DNA from: Trichinella spiralis
Lineage: Eukaryota > Nematoda > Enoplea > Trichinellida > Trichinellidae
DNA: 64,000 nt
NCBI GenBank assembly: GCA_000181795.3
Contig: CM012954.1
Location: 4,502,304 to 4,566,303 of the forward strand
Reading direction: 5' to 3'
Positions 1-11,596 of this stretch are shown here, one piece after another. The position numbers were made by a program, and so were the translations under genes. The first letter of the stretch is position 1. Each line of letters begins with the position of its first letter. The notes under the pieces were generated by a model. The model was not told the origin of the DNA. It saw only the letters and a list, made by a program, of their open reading frames with translations, and did not search any database.

Positions 1-848
1 AAAGCAGCAGAACTCACTCCACCGACTCAGTTATTCATATTAAAAAGTTGTATAAAAACATATGCTTTTTATGATTCGGTTGACTGCATTATTATATAGT
101 TTATTTTAAAAAGCTAAAGAGCCAATGAACTCGAAACTAAAATGTAAAAATAAGAAAACTTTCATACGCAATGCATAAAGCTAAGTAAGTGGCTTGAACA
201 CTGTAAATTCTATTCACTTTATCATAACGTCTAGACTGTTTAAATAATAGTAACGAACGTTGACAGAATAGCTCATTTTAGCAAATTAGTAAATACTGTT
301 TAATTTTCAATAAATTTAATTAAGCCAACATGCCAAAAACTTTAGATAATGATATAATTTAACTTAATTTTGTTTCCTGATAATTACGAGTGAAAATATC
401 ATTTCGATTTAACTAAAAAAATTAAATAATTTCATAATATAACAAATAAATAAGAAATTATCAACTTTTTTAATATAAATTATACTAACAAGGCATACTT
501 TACTCTGCCTATTTTTGTGATTAATACTGCATTTCAACCTTGATTATCATTATTGTAATTTTTGTAGTTATCTAAACAGTTTATTAATTTGCATCCTGAA
601 GGTGATATGGCTAAAATTTACACGTTAATATTTATATTCTGAAAATTGAAAATTAATTTTGCTTCATCAGAACACATAAAGCACACGATCACTCGATTTA
701 GTTTACTTGATAGGTATGAAATATTAAGTTACATTTTTGCCATTTTCTGCTTTGTACACCCACACAATTGCTTAATAGTTATGTTTAAAATTATTAGCAC
801 TTTTCAATTTTCAATTTTCACAATGTAATAATTGCATATTTCATCAGC
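1..848. other. Gene-free AT-rich stretch upstream of the ZC3H3 gene
   Basis: No open frame here looks like protein. The stretch is very AT-rich and ends at the ATG of the zinc-finger gene, so its last part should hold that gene's promoter and 5' leader. I see no RNA gene or repeat in it. Confidence 0.5.
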
Positions 849-2857
849 ATGACACACAATAAATACAGTTGGAAGAAGAGTAACAGCCAATATGCTGTTA
901 TAAGCAGCTCGTCAAAGTTCTCGAACATCGGCTTACGCTCCGTTGTGGATAATAAATATAAATTTATACGAGCTGAAGAACCGGAAAAAGAGTCTTTAAA
1001 AGGTGATATATGGAAGAATGTCCCAAAATTGAAATACAGTGGTCTGGATATTGGATTGTTTTCCGAGAAAAGATCTGCATGCTCGAATAAAAAGGTCAAG
1101 CCTTGTTCCAGTGTGAGAAAACACAATTCGAAGTTCAAATTACATTCAAAATATTACGCCGAAAAGCGGAAAATTCAACAAAATGTCGTCAGGAATAGAA
1201 CGACAAGTTTGAAAAGTGAAACAAAGCAAGAAACCGCGACTTTGCAAGCATCCTCGTCTGTGCAGCGTAATCTTTCACCGGACGTGTATTTGAAGCCTAG
1301 TTGTCTGATGGAAGAAGGATTGAAAAAAGTTGAAAATGCAAATACTTCTATTGTTAAACCTTCTTCGAAATTATCATTGAAAAGTCCATCAGCAGATGTT
1401 CGACGAAAAACTGAAATTCGAACGCGGTACAAAATTCGTAAACTTGCTAAAGTAGGCTTGAAGAGGTCAATGAACAATACCAATCCTATTGCAAAGAAAA
1501 CAATGAAATTATCTGAGGTAAGATTTGAAAAAGAAAAAGATGTTTTGCATTTTATCAATTTTTTGAAATATAATTTAAGTCGAACAACGTTGGAACAAGT
1601 CCAAGAATCACCACAAGATATAAATTACGTCGACTGAGTTGCGATTTTAGAAATACTAAGCGGAAAAGTGTCATTTTTCATAACAGCAGGGTAAAGCAGA
1701 ATCGTTTCAAATGGCAAAGGGAAAAATTGAAAGAAAAACGCTTCTGCAATCCTAAAACGGTGAAAATGATCTCAAAGTATAAATTGCGCAACTTGGGGCA
1801 TTGGGAGCAGTTTGCAGTATCAAAATCTGGTGAACCGAGGTCGAAAATCGTATCCAGATATCGACTACGCATATTGGCCAACAATGGAAAAGCGATGCAC
1901 AAAAGCCCTCGCCAACAACGCAATGCTTGTCGTCGTATTATTTCAAAATATCGCCTTTTAAATTTGAAAAAATCTAAAGGCGAATATACCAAGCGGGTAG
2001 TCTCGAAATATAAATTGCTCAACAACGTGAAGAGAACAAAGCTGCACCACAGGCGAGTACAACGGGTGAAGAGTAAATACAAGCTTGACCAAAGAGCCGG
2101 TCAGCCGTGGTATCGTTGGCGCAGGTTGACAGTACAGCCGAAGAAAAGCGTTGTGCAAGAATATGCAAAGAAATTGGTGAAAAAGATCAAGTCGGTTTCC
2201 AATCCTTGGCATTTCAAGAATGCTCACAAATTGATTCGAAAAAACGACTGCTTATTTTACATCCGATTCGGTTACTGTACTCGTGGCAGCCAATGTCCAC
2301 ATGCCCACGATCCGACACGGGTAGTGATTTGTAGACGCTTTTTGCGTGGGAAATGCAATAACAAATTTTGCCGCTTTTCACACGTCATCTCTGACGAAAA
2401 GCTGCCCCAATGCCAATTTTTCGCCCAAGGTCGTTGCGACATATACGAATGCCCATATCTGCATGTCACCTATGCACCAGGTACGGCTGTTTGTAAAAAA
2501 TTCCAGCTCGGCCGATGCATGCAAGGCAAGCATTGTTCGAAACGTCATATCTACACGAACAACTTGAAGAAAAAGACCGTGAAAAAGAAACATGCAAAAT
2601 CTACAACTGTGGAAACGAAAGAAGAGGATATTTCAGAAATGGAGTGCACATCTTGCCCTGCAGGCGAATGTATTCATTTTATACGACTCCCGACCGATAG
2701 CATTGCTGAAGAGAATGAAAAGCCGAAATTAATTGGAGAGTAAGTGATATATATTGTTTATAATGTTTTGTTTAAATATTTGTTCAACTCAACTTTTAGG
2801 AGATACATGGATATTACCATTCGAAACGACCGCTGTCACACAGATGAAACCAGTTGA
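849..2857 (+). CDS. ZC3H3: CCCH zinc finger protein ZC3H3
   Basis: Nuclear CCCH zinc-finger protein of the ZC3H3 (Smicl) family, which acts in mRNA 3'-end processing and export. Exon 1 (849-1517) ends at a clear AG|GTAAGA donor. Exon 2 from 1661, after the acceptor TACTAAG, keeps the frame. The basic N-terminal half carries repeated motifs of the form (V/I)-(I/V)-S-(K/R)-Y-(K/R)-L, at least five between 1765 and 2095. These are followed by four or five CCCH fingers (2240-2550), with motifs such as GYCTRGSQCPHAH, RGKCNNKFCRFSH and GRCDIYECPYLH. Reading straight through gives a stop at 2741-2743. A perfect GTAAGT donor overlaps that stop, and splicing to the acceptor at 2799 adds about 19 residues ending at 2857, which I prefer. 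Family identity is strong; the exact N and C termini are inferred. Confidence 0.8.
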
Positions 2858-3050
2858 AGTTGTGCTGATTCGCTTTTTTCATTCAATTCTTTATTTTGAT
2901 TTGAAATGACAATTTTTAATTTACACGACTGCAGTCTGAATGCATTCATGCAATTTTGAAATTTGATGAAATTTTCCCATATTTGCGCACTTCCTGAAAT
3001 AACAGAACCGTTAATAGTTTTCACTGGACTATACAGTTACAAATGACTGT

Positions 3051-4374
3051 CTATACTTGAATCTGTTCATAATTCTGTTGATAGAACAGAATAGCACGAA
3101 ACAGATTCCAAAATGAATAATCCGGCCAAAGCACTGGGTCAAAGTATAAACAAGAATACGACAACTGAAATTAAAAATTGTATACAGAATGCAAATAATA
3201 AATGTTGTGTGTATTTTTACCTGCCAAAGCAAGAAATCACTGAGGCGCGTTTCTCCACTTGTGCGTATCAGCAAATCTGGTTCAGTGGAACAGCCAGAAT
3301 CAAGATGCTTTGAAATGAGCTCTACTGTCAGCTGGCTATTTCCGTAAAACAGTTTTATTTTAAATATGACAGCTGTGTTCACTGAAATTTTCTCTTACTC
3401 TTCTTCTACAGGTTGGCCATTCGCCTTGAATGTTTTCATAATTGAAATGCAGGCACGACGCAACTCGTCAAAAGCAGTATATGGAAAACATATGTTTAAA
3501 AAAAGGCTAAATTCAAGATTTATAAATAATTTTCCGTGAAAAAGAAATTTCATATTCTGAATACATACCCTTTATTTTCTCGCGTTTTCAATGCAATCGC
3601 TTCCATCAGCTCGCGAACATCTCCGGGCAAATAATCAAAATTTCCAAAAAATCGACACCGTACATCATTTTCTTCAACCGAATTCCTTAAACATTTTTAA
3701 AAGTAAAAAATGAATCTGCTAATAAAATGGACAAACAATGTTTCCAATATTCTGGTAAATTTCACTCTAGCCAAGTTCATCAGTGCGTTCACTTCGGCTT
3801 CTGAACGTTTAAAATTTTCAATGCTCAGGGCAAATACCGTTACTTCCCGAATTCCAACTTTGCAACACCATTGCAGTGTCTAAAATATATAATGCCATTG
3901 TATGACTTCATTTTGTAACATTTTATCTATGTAGATTTTCTATTTGCTAATCGTCTTTGTTGACTGCATACGTCTCAAAAATTTTTAAGAAATATTCAAA
4001 TTTTAAATATATTTGTTTTGATAAATCAAAAAGTGAAAACATTTTAAAAGCAAAAAATCTACATGGAATTGCAAACGGTATTCTATACTAATATTTTCAA
4101 TAGAAATATATACCTGAAAATTAATTATGACAGTAACGTAACAGGAAAATAATAAATATATCGTTAAAATTAGTTATTTGAAATGTGAAACCTTCATTAG
4201 AGTCTCATAGCCATATTCATGGCCTGATGTGGCTTCCATCCCAAGCTTTGTAGCAAAACGGCGGTTTCCGTCCATGATGAAAGCAATATGCTGTGGAATT
4301 GGACCAAGAGAAAGCAGTTTCGCCATCATTCTTTGCAACCATGATAACTTTTCTGCGCTGAACAGTGTTGGCAT
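3051..4374 (-). CDS. DHDDS: Dehydrodolichyl diphosphate synthase, cis-prenyltransferase subunit
   Basis: Catalytic subunit of the ER cis-prenyltransferase that extends farnesyl diphosphate with isopentenyl units to make dolichol precursors for glycosylation. Exon 1 (4374 downwards) carries the signature [13 protein letters not shown], including the catalytic Asp. Later exons on the minus strand give [15 protein letters not shown] (about 3860-3800), FFGNFDYLP (about 3640), [15 protein letters not shown] (about 3480-3440), [18 protein letters not shown] (about 3290-3240) and [18 protein letters not shown] (about 3140-3085), with the stop at 3051. The last two exons join in phase through GTAAAA and TTTCAG. 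The RxSGExRxSDF motif for diphosphate and partner binding is intact. The protein ends soon after the core, without the long C-terminal tail of the human enzyme. It lies 154 bp downstream of the LAP1 stop on the same strand. Confidence 0.88.
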
Positions 4375-4528
4375 AACTTACGTAAATAACTAAATGTTTC
4401 GATTATAAAACAAAACTGATGACACGTAATGTAATGCATTGAATAAAAACAAATAGAACTGACATACGATAACGAAATTCCCATTTAATTTATTTAAAAC
4501 TCAACGTGCTATATTTACATTTAAAAAG

Positions 4529-5572
4529 TTATAAACACGCATGATCTAGATTGGCTTCTTCTGGTGTAACTATCGCAACACTTCCGCCAATTCTGGACAA
4601 TAATGCAGCAAAATGATCTTCGCTATGAGTTTGAGCAAAAGCAGAATTTTTGAGGCATAAATGTATGTGCTTGTCGTAACTTTTCTCATAGCCCACAGAA
4701 GACAAATCCATATCGCAAGTTATCTGAAGAAAAAATGCCACTCTATCTGGATGAGAAAAATGTGGCTCAAAAAATGCATGTAAAATATCATATGTAACGG
4801 GAGAAAAATTTTGAAATTCTTTCATTATTGCCACATTGTAAATATACTGCGAGAAAAAACTTTGTAATCTTTCGTGCAACCGAGTAACACCAAAACTGTC
4901 ATTAAAATCTTCACTGTCAAAAACAGTAACTGACGGGGAATATAGTGCGTTCCCACTGAACAGCTTGCTGGTAATATTTGCCAGTCTCAGAGCTAAACAT
5001 TGTGCCGTTCGCTTGCCATTTTTATCATTCAACAAGGAAATTACAAGGACAGACGTTTCATCTTTCATGGCCGATTGAATACTCGTACTTATCACTTTCC
5101 ACAGCATACTGTTTTGTAATTTAAAATCGGACTTCAGATATTTGAGTTCTTTATAGAAGTTTGTCCTCTTCGATGGAGCGTTGCATATGTAAGGTATATA
5201 ACACAAACAAACAATAACAATAAGGAAGCATAACAATCTGAAAATATATTCATTCCACAGTTTCTTTACTGTTGAATTTGACACTTCATTAGATTTGAGA
5301 ATTTCGGACAAGTGGGAGTACGAACGGTCAGAATTATGAATTAAAATACTTTCTTTACCGCAAAAATTATCATCGTCAGTAAGATCAGAACAATCTTCTT
5401 CATTTGACGAGAATAATTCATTGAATTCAGTCTTCAAATCATTTAAATCTGGGTATAATTTCAGAGGATCATTCTTACCTAAATCGAATGTACCAAAATC
5501 TTTCTCAGATTCAGAATTTCCTTTTTCTCTCTTCTCAGAAAAACGTGCATGATTTCTTATCATCTTTTGCAT
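4529..5572 (-). CDS. TOR1AIP1: Torsin-1A-interacting protein (LAP1-like), torsin activator
   Basis: Single-exon protein of about 347 residues. An acidic, polar N-terminal part (about residues 1-105) is followed by one membrane segment (about 112-131, FRLLCFLIVIVCLCYIPY) and a lumenal domain of about 200 residues. The lumenal part resembles the AAA+-like domain of LAP1/LULL1, which binds and activates torsin ATPases in the nuclear envelope and ER lumen. Matching points are the start of the domain (LWKVIS), a block with repeated Leu, Cys and Ala resembling LAP1's CLSRRIAEAF, and the very end, EEANLDHACL, compared with the human ending in ICL. I chose the ATG at 5570-5572; the frame opens one codon earlier with TTG. 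The absence of introns is notable beside many-intron neighbours. LAP1 versus LULL1 cannot be separated by eye. Confidence 0.72.
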   Translation of the reverse strand: MQKMIRNHARFSEKREKGNSESEKDFGTFDLGKNDPLKLYPDLNDLKTEFNELFSSNEEDCSDLTDDDNFCGKESILIHNSDRSYSHLSEILKSNEVSNSTVKKLWNEYIFRLLCFLIVIVCLCYIPYICNAPSKRTNFYKELKYLKSDFKLQNSMLWKVISTSIQSAMKDETSVLVISLLNDKNGKRTAQCLALRLANITSKLFSGNALYSPSVTVFDSEDFNDSFGVTRLHERLQSFFSQYIYNVAIMKEFQNFSPVTYDILHAFFEPHFSHPDRVAFFLQITCDMDLSSVGYEKSYDKHIHLCLKNSAFAQTHSEDHFAALLSRIGGSVAIVTPEEANLDHACL

Positions 5573-6328
5573 CAAAAGTTAATTCCAGACGAAAAAAAAT
5601 AAAATTAAAATAAAAACGTCAGAACCTCAGTTTTAAATCAAATACATCTTAAACAAAAATCTACGAAAAAGGTACAAGCTGAGTCAAAGTACAGTAGGAA
5701 AATAAAAATAAAGTTTTATGGATGTGAGTAATTTTAAACATCGTATCATATTTTTTATGCTTTTTATAATTTATAATAGAGCATGCTTTTAGCGTTTTTT
5801 ATTTTCATAATTAATCATAAACATCAATTCATAGTTTTATTTAAAGTTTGTGCAATCAGTTTACTCGGAACCCTTTTGTTTATTTACTTTGCTTATTGGT
5901 AACTTGTAGAAATTTCCATTTGAATAATACAGTAACTTGTAATTATGTTTTATGAACTACATATTCTATAACGTTAGCAGTGCCATCTTTTACATCTGAA
6001 TAAAAGCTACTCATACCGCTTTTTAAAGCTTAATTCATAATTTTAATTTATTACACGCGTCTCTGACGTGCCTGTCGAATTATCTATTTCCTGTTTACTG
6101 AATGATTTAGAATTTGAAGCAAAATTGTTTGTATACTGAAGTTAACATAAACGTTGGTTTGATGATCAATGATAATTGAGCGTATTGATCAGTTGCAGAT
6201 CAATCAGTAGTGCTTCTTCGTCGCAACACTTTTGCGTCAGTCAGCTTTCCAGCATTGGTGGTACTCCTGTTGTCAGTTTCAGCATTTGCTTATTTTCTAT
6301 TTCACTTTGTATTAATATTGAATGAAAA
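5573..6328. other. Divergent intergenic region, LAP1 / OSBP
   Basis: About 750 bp of AT-rich DNA between two divergent genes, expected to hold both promoters. An open frame with a hydrophobic stretch near 6210-6330 overlaps the OSBP start in another frame and resembles no family I know. I see nothing else here. Confidence 0.5.
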
Positions 6329-8384
6329 ATGTCTAATCAAAGATTGTGTATCCTCAGAGACAAAAGGTTTATTGAATTTCAATTTTATATTTCTACACAG
6401 AGTACTTTTTCAGGGACGCTATTAATTCACTTAACGTCCAGCGGAGTCAAGCCAATATATGGAGCATACTGAAACATTCTTTGGGAACTGTAAGAAGTGC
6501 TGTAATCAATTTAATTATTCTTTAACAATTTCATTTCAGGATCTCTCAAGACTGTCAATTCCTGTAGTGTTCAACGAGCCGTTGACATTTTTGCAGCGAA
6601 TTTCCGAGTATATGGAATACAGCGATCTTATAAGTAGAGCTGTTAATGAGACAAATGCATTAATACGTATGGAGGTAAGTTATTTTATTGATTTATTAGA
6701 ATAAACGTAATATAGTTGGTTGTGTTTTTTGAACGTGGCAGCGTTTGCTGTCTCCGCTCTTGCATCGAACTGGCAGCGTGTGGGAAAGCCGTTCAATCCA
6801 ATTTTGGGTGAAACTTACGAACTAGACCGGTAATGTAAATTAACGATTGTGCAAAATATTTCGATTTATTTTTTTTCAGCTCCAATACAACAGGATTTCG
6901 CATTTGTTGCGAACAGGTTAGTCACCATCCTCCAATTAGCGCCTTTCATGTTGAAGGCGATGGGTTCAAATTTTATGGAAGTATCCATCCCAAAATAAAG
7001 CTGAAAGGACAAGGCTTAGAAATTGTTCCGAAGGGTATTCTTACCCTTGAGTTGTTAAAGTATGTGATTTTTCTACATATTTTTTATGGAATATTGATTA
7101 AAACTATTCAATATGATTTCTTCATAATCACTTCAAAGAAATATGTTCACTGTTAGTAGGAAATTCTGTCATTAAAACGTTCGCTATTTAGTTCAATATA
7201 TTTTTAACAGTGAACGCAAAAGAATTGATTTTTAATTCTAAAAGAACTGAAATGCATGCTCAAGGGCTATCATGTACTGTAGTATATGAAATTCAGGATT
7301 TATTTTACTGTACTACAGTGTTCTCATATAAATTTAACATTCCTTATTAGGCAAAATGATGTTTACATGTGGTCTAATGTCAACTGCTCAGTCAAAAATA
7401 TCATTATTGGAAAAATGCAAATCGAACTGGTATAAAGTATTGTTATTTGACAATTTTTGAAGAGCTCGTTTTAGCAAGGTACTATGGAAATTGTCAGTCA
7501 TCGTTCTGGTTTAAAATGTACACTGCAGTTTAAACCAAATAGTTGTCTTTTCGGACGTGAAATTTCTCGACATGTTCATGGTTTTATTGTCAATCAAAGG
7601 TGAGTGCCACTTCGATTTCTTTATATTTTTTAATCCTTCGAATATATACCCGTTTGCTGAGAATATGATCGATAATGTAATTTTAATAATTTTCAGAGAA
7701 ACTCGACTTAGAACATTGTATGGGGATTGGACCGAGTTTTTAGCCAGCTGCACTATCGAGATTTACAATGCAAATTTCGAGCAATGGCTAAAGCTACGAC
7801 AAAAAAGAAATTTACCCAACACGGTACAATCAAATCGTCCTGCTTCACCAGTCACTTTTCCTGGTTCAAATATTCTTTGGCAGATTAAATCTAGGCCAGA
7901 TTTCAGCGAAGTGGTACGTTGAAACGTTCTGTTGTTTTGAAATATTTAATTTACATTTATATTAGTTTTTCAATTTTACTGAATTTGCAATGGGACTGAA
8001 CGATATGCAATCAAACAATGACTATGCACCTACAGATTCTAGATTTAGACCAGATGTAAGATATCTGGAAAATGGTGAACTTGGTAATCTACTACTTGTG
8101 TTTTCCTTTTATGCAAACTGAAATATCTTTGTTTAGACTTAGCTGAAACAGAAAAGCTACGGTTAGAAGAAAAGCAACGCTTTGCTAGATCACTTTCTAA
8201 AGAAACTAAACGTCAATGGACTCCAAAGCATGTTTTTATGCTTTTAGCCTAAACAGTTTTTTAAAGTAACACTGTTTATAGGTGGTTTACAATGGGCGTA
8301 CATCCAGAAACCAAGGAAGAATGCTGGATTTTCAGTGACAAATATTGGCTTAAAGACTGGTCATCATGTCCAGATCTGTTTTAG
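6329..8384 (+). CDS. Oxysterol-binding protein-related protein, short form without PH domain
   Basis: Lipid-transfer protein of the OSBP/ORP family, exchanging sterol and phosphoinositide between membranes. The ATG at 6329 follows an in-frame stop, and its 38-nt exon joins the next exon (acceptor at 6413) in phase. The ORD is then nearly complete: [14 protein letters not shown] (about 6560), [15 protein letters not shown] (about 6800), the family signature EQVSHHPP (about 6915), [12 protein letters not shown] (about 7550-7590), DSRFRPDVR (about 8035) and the ending DWSSCPDLF before TAG at 8382. No PH domain or FFAT motif is visible, so it resembles the short ORPs. Two junctions are odd. The intron after 6674 lacks a consistent canonical acceptor for the best-aligning protein, and the intron near 8228-8280 fits only as GC-AG. 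The product is about 400 residues. Confidence 0.85.
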
Positions 8385-8853
8385 AATAAACATTCCAAAC
8401 AACTAGTATACAATTATATGTTTACGTTATCCTATAAAACTTAATGTTCATTTAGATTGAAATTATGTACATTCTCGAAAATGAGAAAACACTTATGATT
8501 TAAATTATTGTTCCCTGTGAACACCTACACCACATGACTATTACACATGCAAAACGTACTGCCGATTAAATAAATTTTTCGATAAAACTAATTTGTTATG
8601 CTGCACATATATTTATAAACGAACAGCTTTGCATCTCCTCATTTAACACTTAGTTAATATCTACATGCTGAGACAAATGTTTTAAAGTTAAAACAATTAT
8701 TGAAAAAGGGAATGAAACACTGCTGTAAGCTTAAAACTGAGGAAGATTAATAACAGGTGTTATAACAGTAACTTTCACCAAAAAATAAGTAAAAATCATT
8801 TTTTGACTGTCACATTTTATTTCAATTTTCATATTTTCAATGCACAGTCAGAT
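8385..8853. other. Convergent 3' region, OSBP / RPL30
   Basis: Two genes end toward each other here. An AATAAA hexamer lies directly after the OSBP stop (about 8385) and probably serves as its polyadenylation signal. I see no further gene. Confidence 0.5.
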
Positions 8854-9664
8854 CTACTGTTCACCTCCAACAGTTGGCATGTTCTTAATGATATCCGAAT
8901 CGCCTATATTTTGGAGAATATATGAAAAAAATTTTAAAAACAGAAAAACGCAATGCATACCTGGATCTGTAATACTCATCATACAAACACGAAAATATTT
9001 TCCACACGCGGTGCCCAGTTCAATATTGTTTCCGCTGTAGTGATGAACACCAGTTTTTGCCAACATCGCATAATACTCGATTTCGCTTTTTCTTACATAA
9101 AATAATATAAAATAAAAAAATGCTGCTAATCATAATAAATCAAATACCTCAATGGAGGAGTGTTGTTTGCTAAAATGACTAACTTCGCTTTACCATTTCT
9201 TAATGTTCGCAACGTTTGATTATATCCCAAAACATACTTGCCACTTTTCATAACAAGCGCAAGCCTTGAATTAATATTCTCCACAGATTTTTTCTAAAAA
9301 ACAAGCAAGTTATTAAAATAAAAATCATTCGCCAACTCTACTGCCATTTTCTAACATTATTAAATTTCAATTTAGTTACATTCAAGAATACGAATAAACA
9401 TAATATAAATTCATAACATCAACATAATATGCACAAATACATATGCATTGAATTCACAATAAATTATACATTTTTTAATTAATAATGTATAATAAATCGT
9501 TTAAAATGAATAAAAAGAAACGATAAAAAAGAGTGTCACAGAATTGTAAAGTATAACAACAGAAGATAAAACTAAGCTGAATAATCACTTAAACTGAAAT
9601 GTTAAATTAAATATGCATAAAAATTATTTTATAACATTTTACATACCAATTTTCTAGGGGCCAT
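8854..9664 (-). CDS. RPL30: 60S ribosomal protein L30
   Basis: Structural protein of the large ribosomal subunit (eL30). There are four exons on the minus strand. A tiny first exon of 18 nt (9647-9664, MAPRKL) is followed by exon 2 (9293 downwards) with [18 protein letters not shown] and the conserved [10 protein letters not shown], then an exon with [19 protein letters not shown] and TACGKYFRV, then a last exon with [10 protein letters not shown] and the stop at 8854. It is close to animal RPL30 throughout, with about the usual length of 115 residues. Intron 1 is about 350 bp; I looked for box C/D or H/ACA snoRNA features there and found none that convince. Confidence 0.96.
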
Positions 9665-10273
9665 TGCTATAAAACCAATCAAAAATGACAGTTTCCAACA
9701 AGCTACCGTATTTAATAAAAACTATTAAGAAAATGCAGGTGCAAGTGTGTTCAATATAATGATAAATTATACAATAAGATGATGGATTAAAATTTAATGT
9801 TTAATCCGAAAATTTCATTTTATTATTAAATTATATGTGAATAATGGTTTGTTGATTTTTTTGCTTTTACAGAATGCTCTGTCTGTTTTAAGAAAGTTCG
9901 CAAATCATTACCTACAAATTTTTGAATTATTTTATTCAATTATATTTTAACTATTTTCAGCATAAAATTAATTTCTTAACTTTATATAGTAAATAAAAAC
10001 ATATTATACAACCCAATCTAAAGAACCACTTCAAAAACAAAGAGGAACTTCAAACCAGGTCATCCATCAACTTCAACACAGAAATGTAATACAAATTATA
10101 TTTATTTGTATTAAAAGTTTACTATAATTAATTAGTCACGTACAAGAAATTATACGTCGACATCCATGTTTTATAAATTAATCGGCAAATAAAAGAAGGT
10201 AGCAAGAACTACATAAAAAACAGCAGCATACAAAAGACAGTATCTGGGGGAACTGCTAGCGTTACATTTGCTA
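9665..10273. other. Intergenic, AT-rich
   Basis: Upstream of RPL30 and downstream of the Rap1-like gene, both minus strand. Very AT-rich with no coding-like frame; it should contain the RPL30 promoter. Confidence 0.45.
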
Positions 10274-10884
10274 CTAATTGTAGTTCTTGTTTGCCATTTG
10301 GTTCATAGAAACCGCCATTAATTGATAGAAGTCAAATTTATTTAGGAATTTCCGTTTGAGCCTTTAAGAATGATAGAAAACGATAAACTAAATACGTCAT
10401 TTGTAAATTAAAACAAATAAACAGATTCTCACTTAATGCTTTTGATGTAGAATGCACATCTTCCTGTTTATCTTTTACGTCGTCTTCCTCGCTTCTTAAA
10501 TAATCATAAAGAAGCTTTGAAAAGAATTCAAAAATTTCATGCTTACGATGCACTTTCATTTATGCTAAATGCAGACGGCTTGGAATCATGGAAGTGGATC
10601 ACAGTGATGTCACCTGTTGTGAGACGCTGAAATTCCAGCAATGTCTTCTTGTCTTCACTTGAAAAATTTATCAAATATTCGTTCAATTTTGGATAAATGC
10701 TACGACTCCAACGACATAACATGCTTTTCCAAGAATGAGGAGTCACCTTAAGTCTTTCGGCTTTCTTCCAAAACAGTCGACCTTTGTGATCCTTTATTCG
10801 CGATGTTCCCTGCTTTATCTCTGATAACACATACTCAATCATACTCACATCTTCATTAAGCGTATACTTCATTCGACCGGACAT
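10274..10884 (-). CDS. Small Rap1/TERF2IP-type Myb-domain protein
   Basis: The first exon (10884 down to about 10543) encodes a domain resembling the Myb/SANT fold of the telomere protein RAP1 (TERF2IP). It shares YTLNEDVSMIEYV, FWKKAERL and the motif TPHSWKSM, matching the human pattern of an aromatic-Thr start, a Leu-Trp-Lys block and LTQHSWQSL. No BRCT domain precedes it, so the protein starts almost directly with the Myb fold. Downstream on the same strand, a frame around 10425-10520 is rich in Glu, Asp and Lys, and a possible last exon (about 10274-10350) encodes KFDFYQLMAVSMNQM and ends at TAG 10274. I could not find splice junctions that join all three in phase. If they are not joined, the first frame stops after 113 residues at 10543. 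Function by inference: telomere or chromatin binding. Confidence 0.5.
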
Positions 10885-11596
10885 GGCAACAAAATGTAAG
10901 AAGTCAAATCATTTTTATTTTAACAACCGCAATTGAAAGCATACAGCATCTTTGAACCTGAAAATCAGAATAATCATTATGCTATAAACTTCTTCATAAA
11001 TTTAGTTGTTAATGATTTTATGTTTATTCTAATTTTACTTCTAAAAATGTTAATTTAATTTTTCAGTGTTGACAGCATTATTAACATTTCAATAAACGTC
11101 CGTTTTAACATTTTTTAATGAGTAACATAGCAGCTTGCTGGTAATGATAAAGCTTTACTTTTTATTAGAAGTATTCCATTTGCTAATTTTCTTCATTTGC
11201 TTGGAATATATTTTCTTCTTTTCCTAGTCAAGTTTTTTTGAAAATTATAACTGTTTAATTTGTTTCATGATTAGATATGGGACATTATTGTTTTAGTTAA
11301 TAATACTGAATTCCAGTAAGTCTTAGTTGGTAATAATACCACTCATCTAAATGTTAATGTTTGGAATTAAAAAAATGTATATGTTACTGTCATACGTCTT
11401 ATGAATAAATAAAAGCAAACCGAAACCATTTTATATTTAAACAGATTTTGTTTTTATTTACAACTGTAAAATTCATCACTGAAATATCATTCTATCAAAG
11501 TATGTTTTATGATTATATTTAAGTTTTACTCAAAATTCAACATTTTGTTTCACAGTGACTTCTTTGCCTGAAACTTCAGAGTATAGAAATAGTAAC
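10885..11596. other. Divergent intergenic region, Rap1-like / RagC
   Basis: About 700 bp of AT-rich DNA. A good acceptor (TTTGTTTCACAG, ending at 11555) lies 41 bp upstream of the first in-frame RagC ATG. There is therefore either a non-coding or short coding first exon in this stretch, or a trans-splicing acceptor. No other gene is seen. Confidence 0.45.

Noticed and set aside
9294-9646. Possible intronic snoRNA in RPL30 intron 1
   Set aside because: No paired C and D boxes or H/ACA boxes were found on the gene strand.
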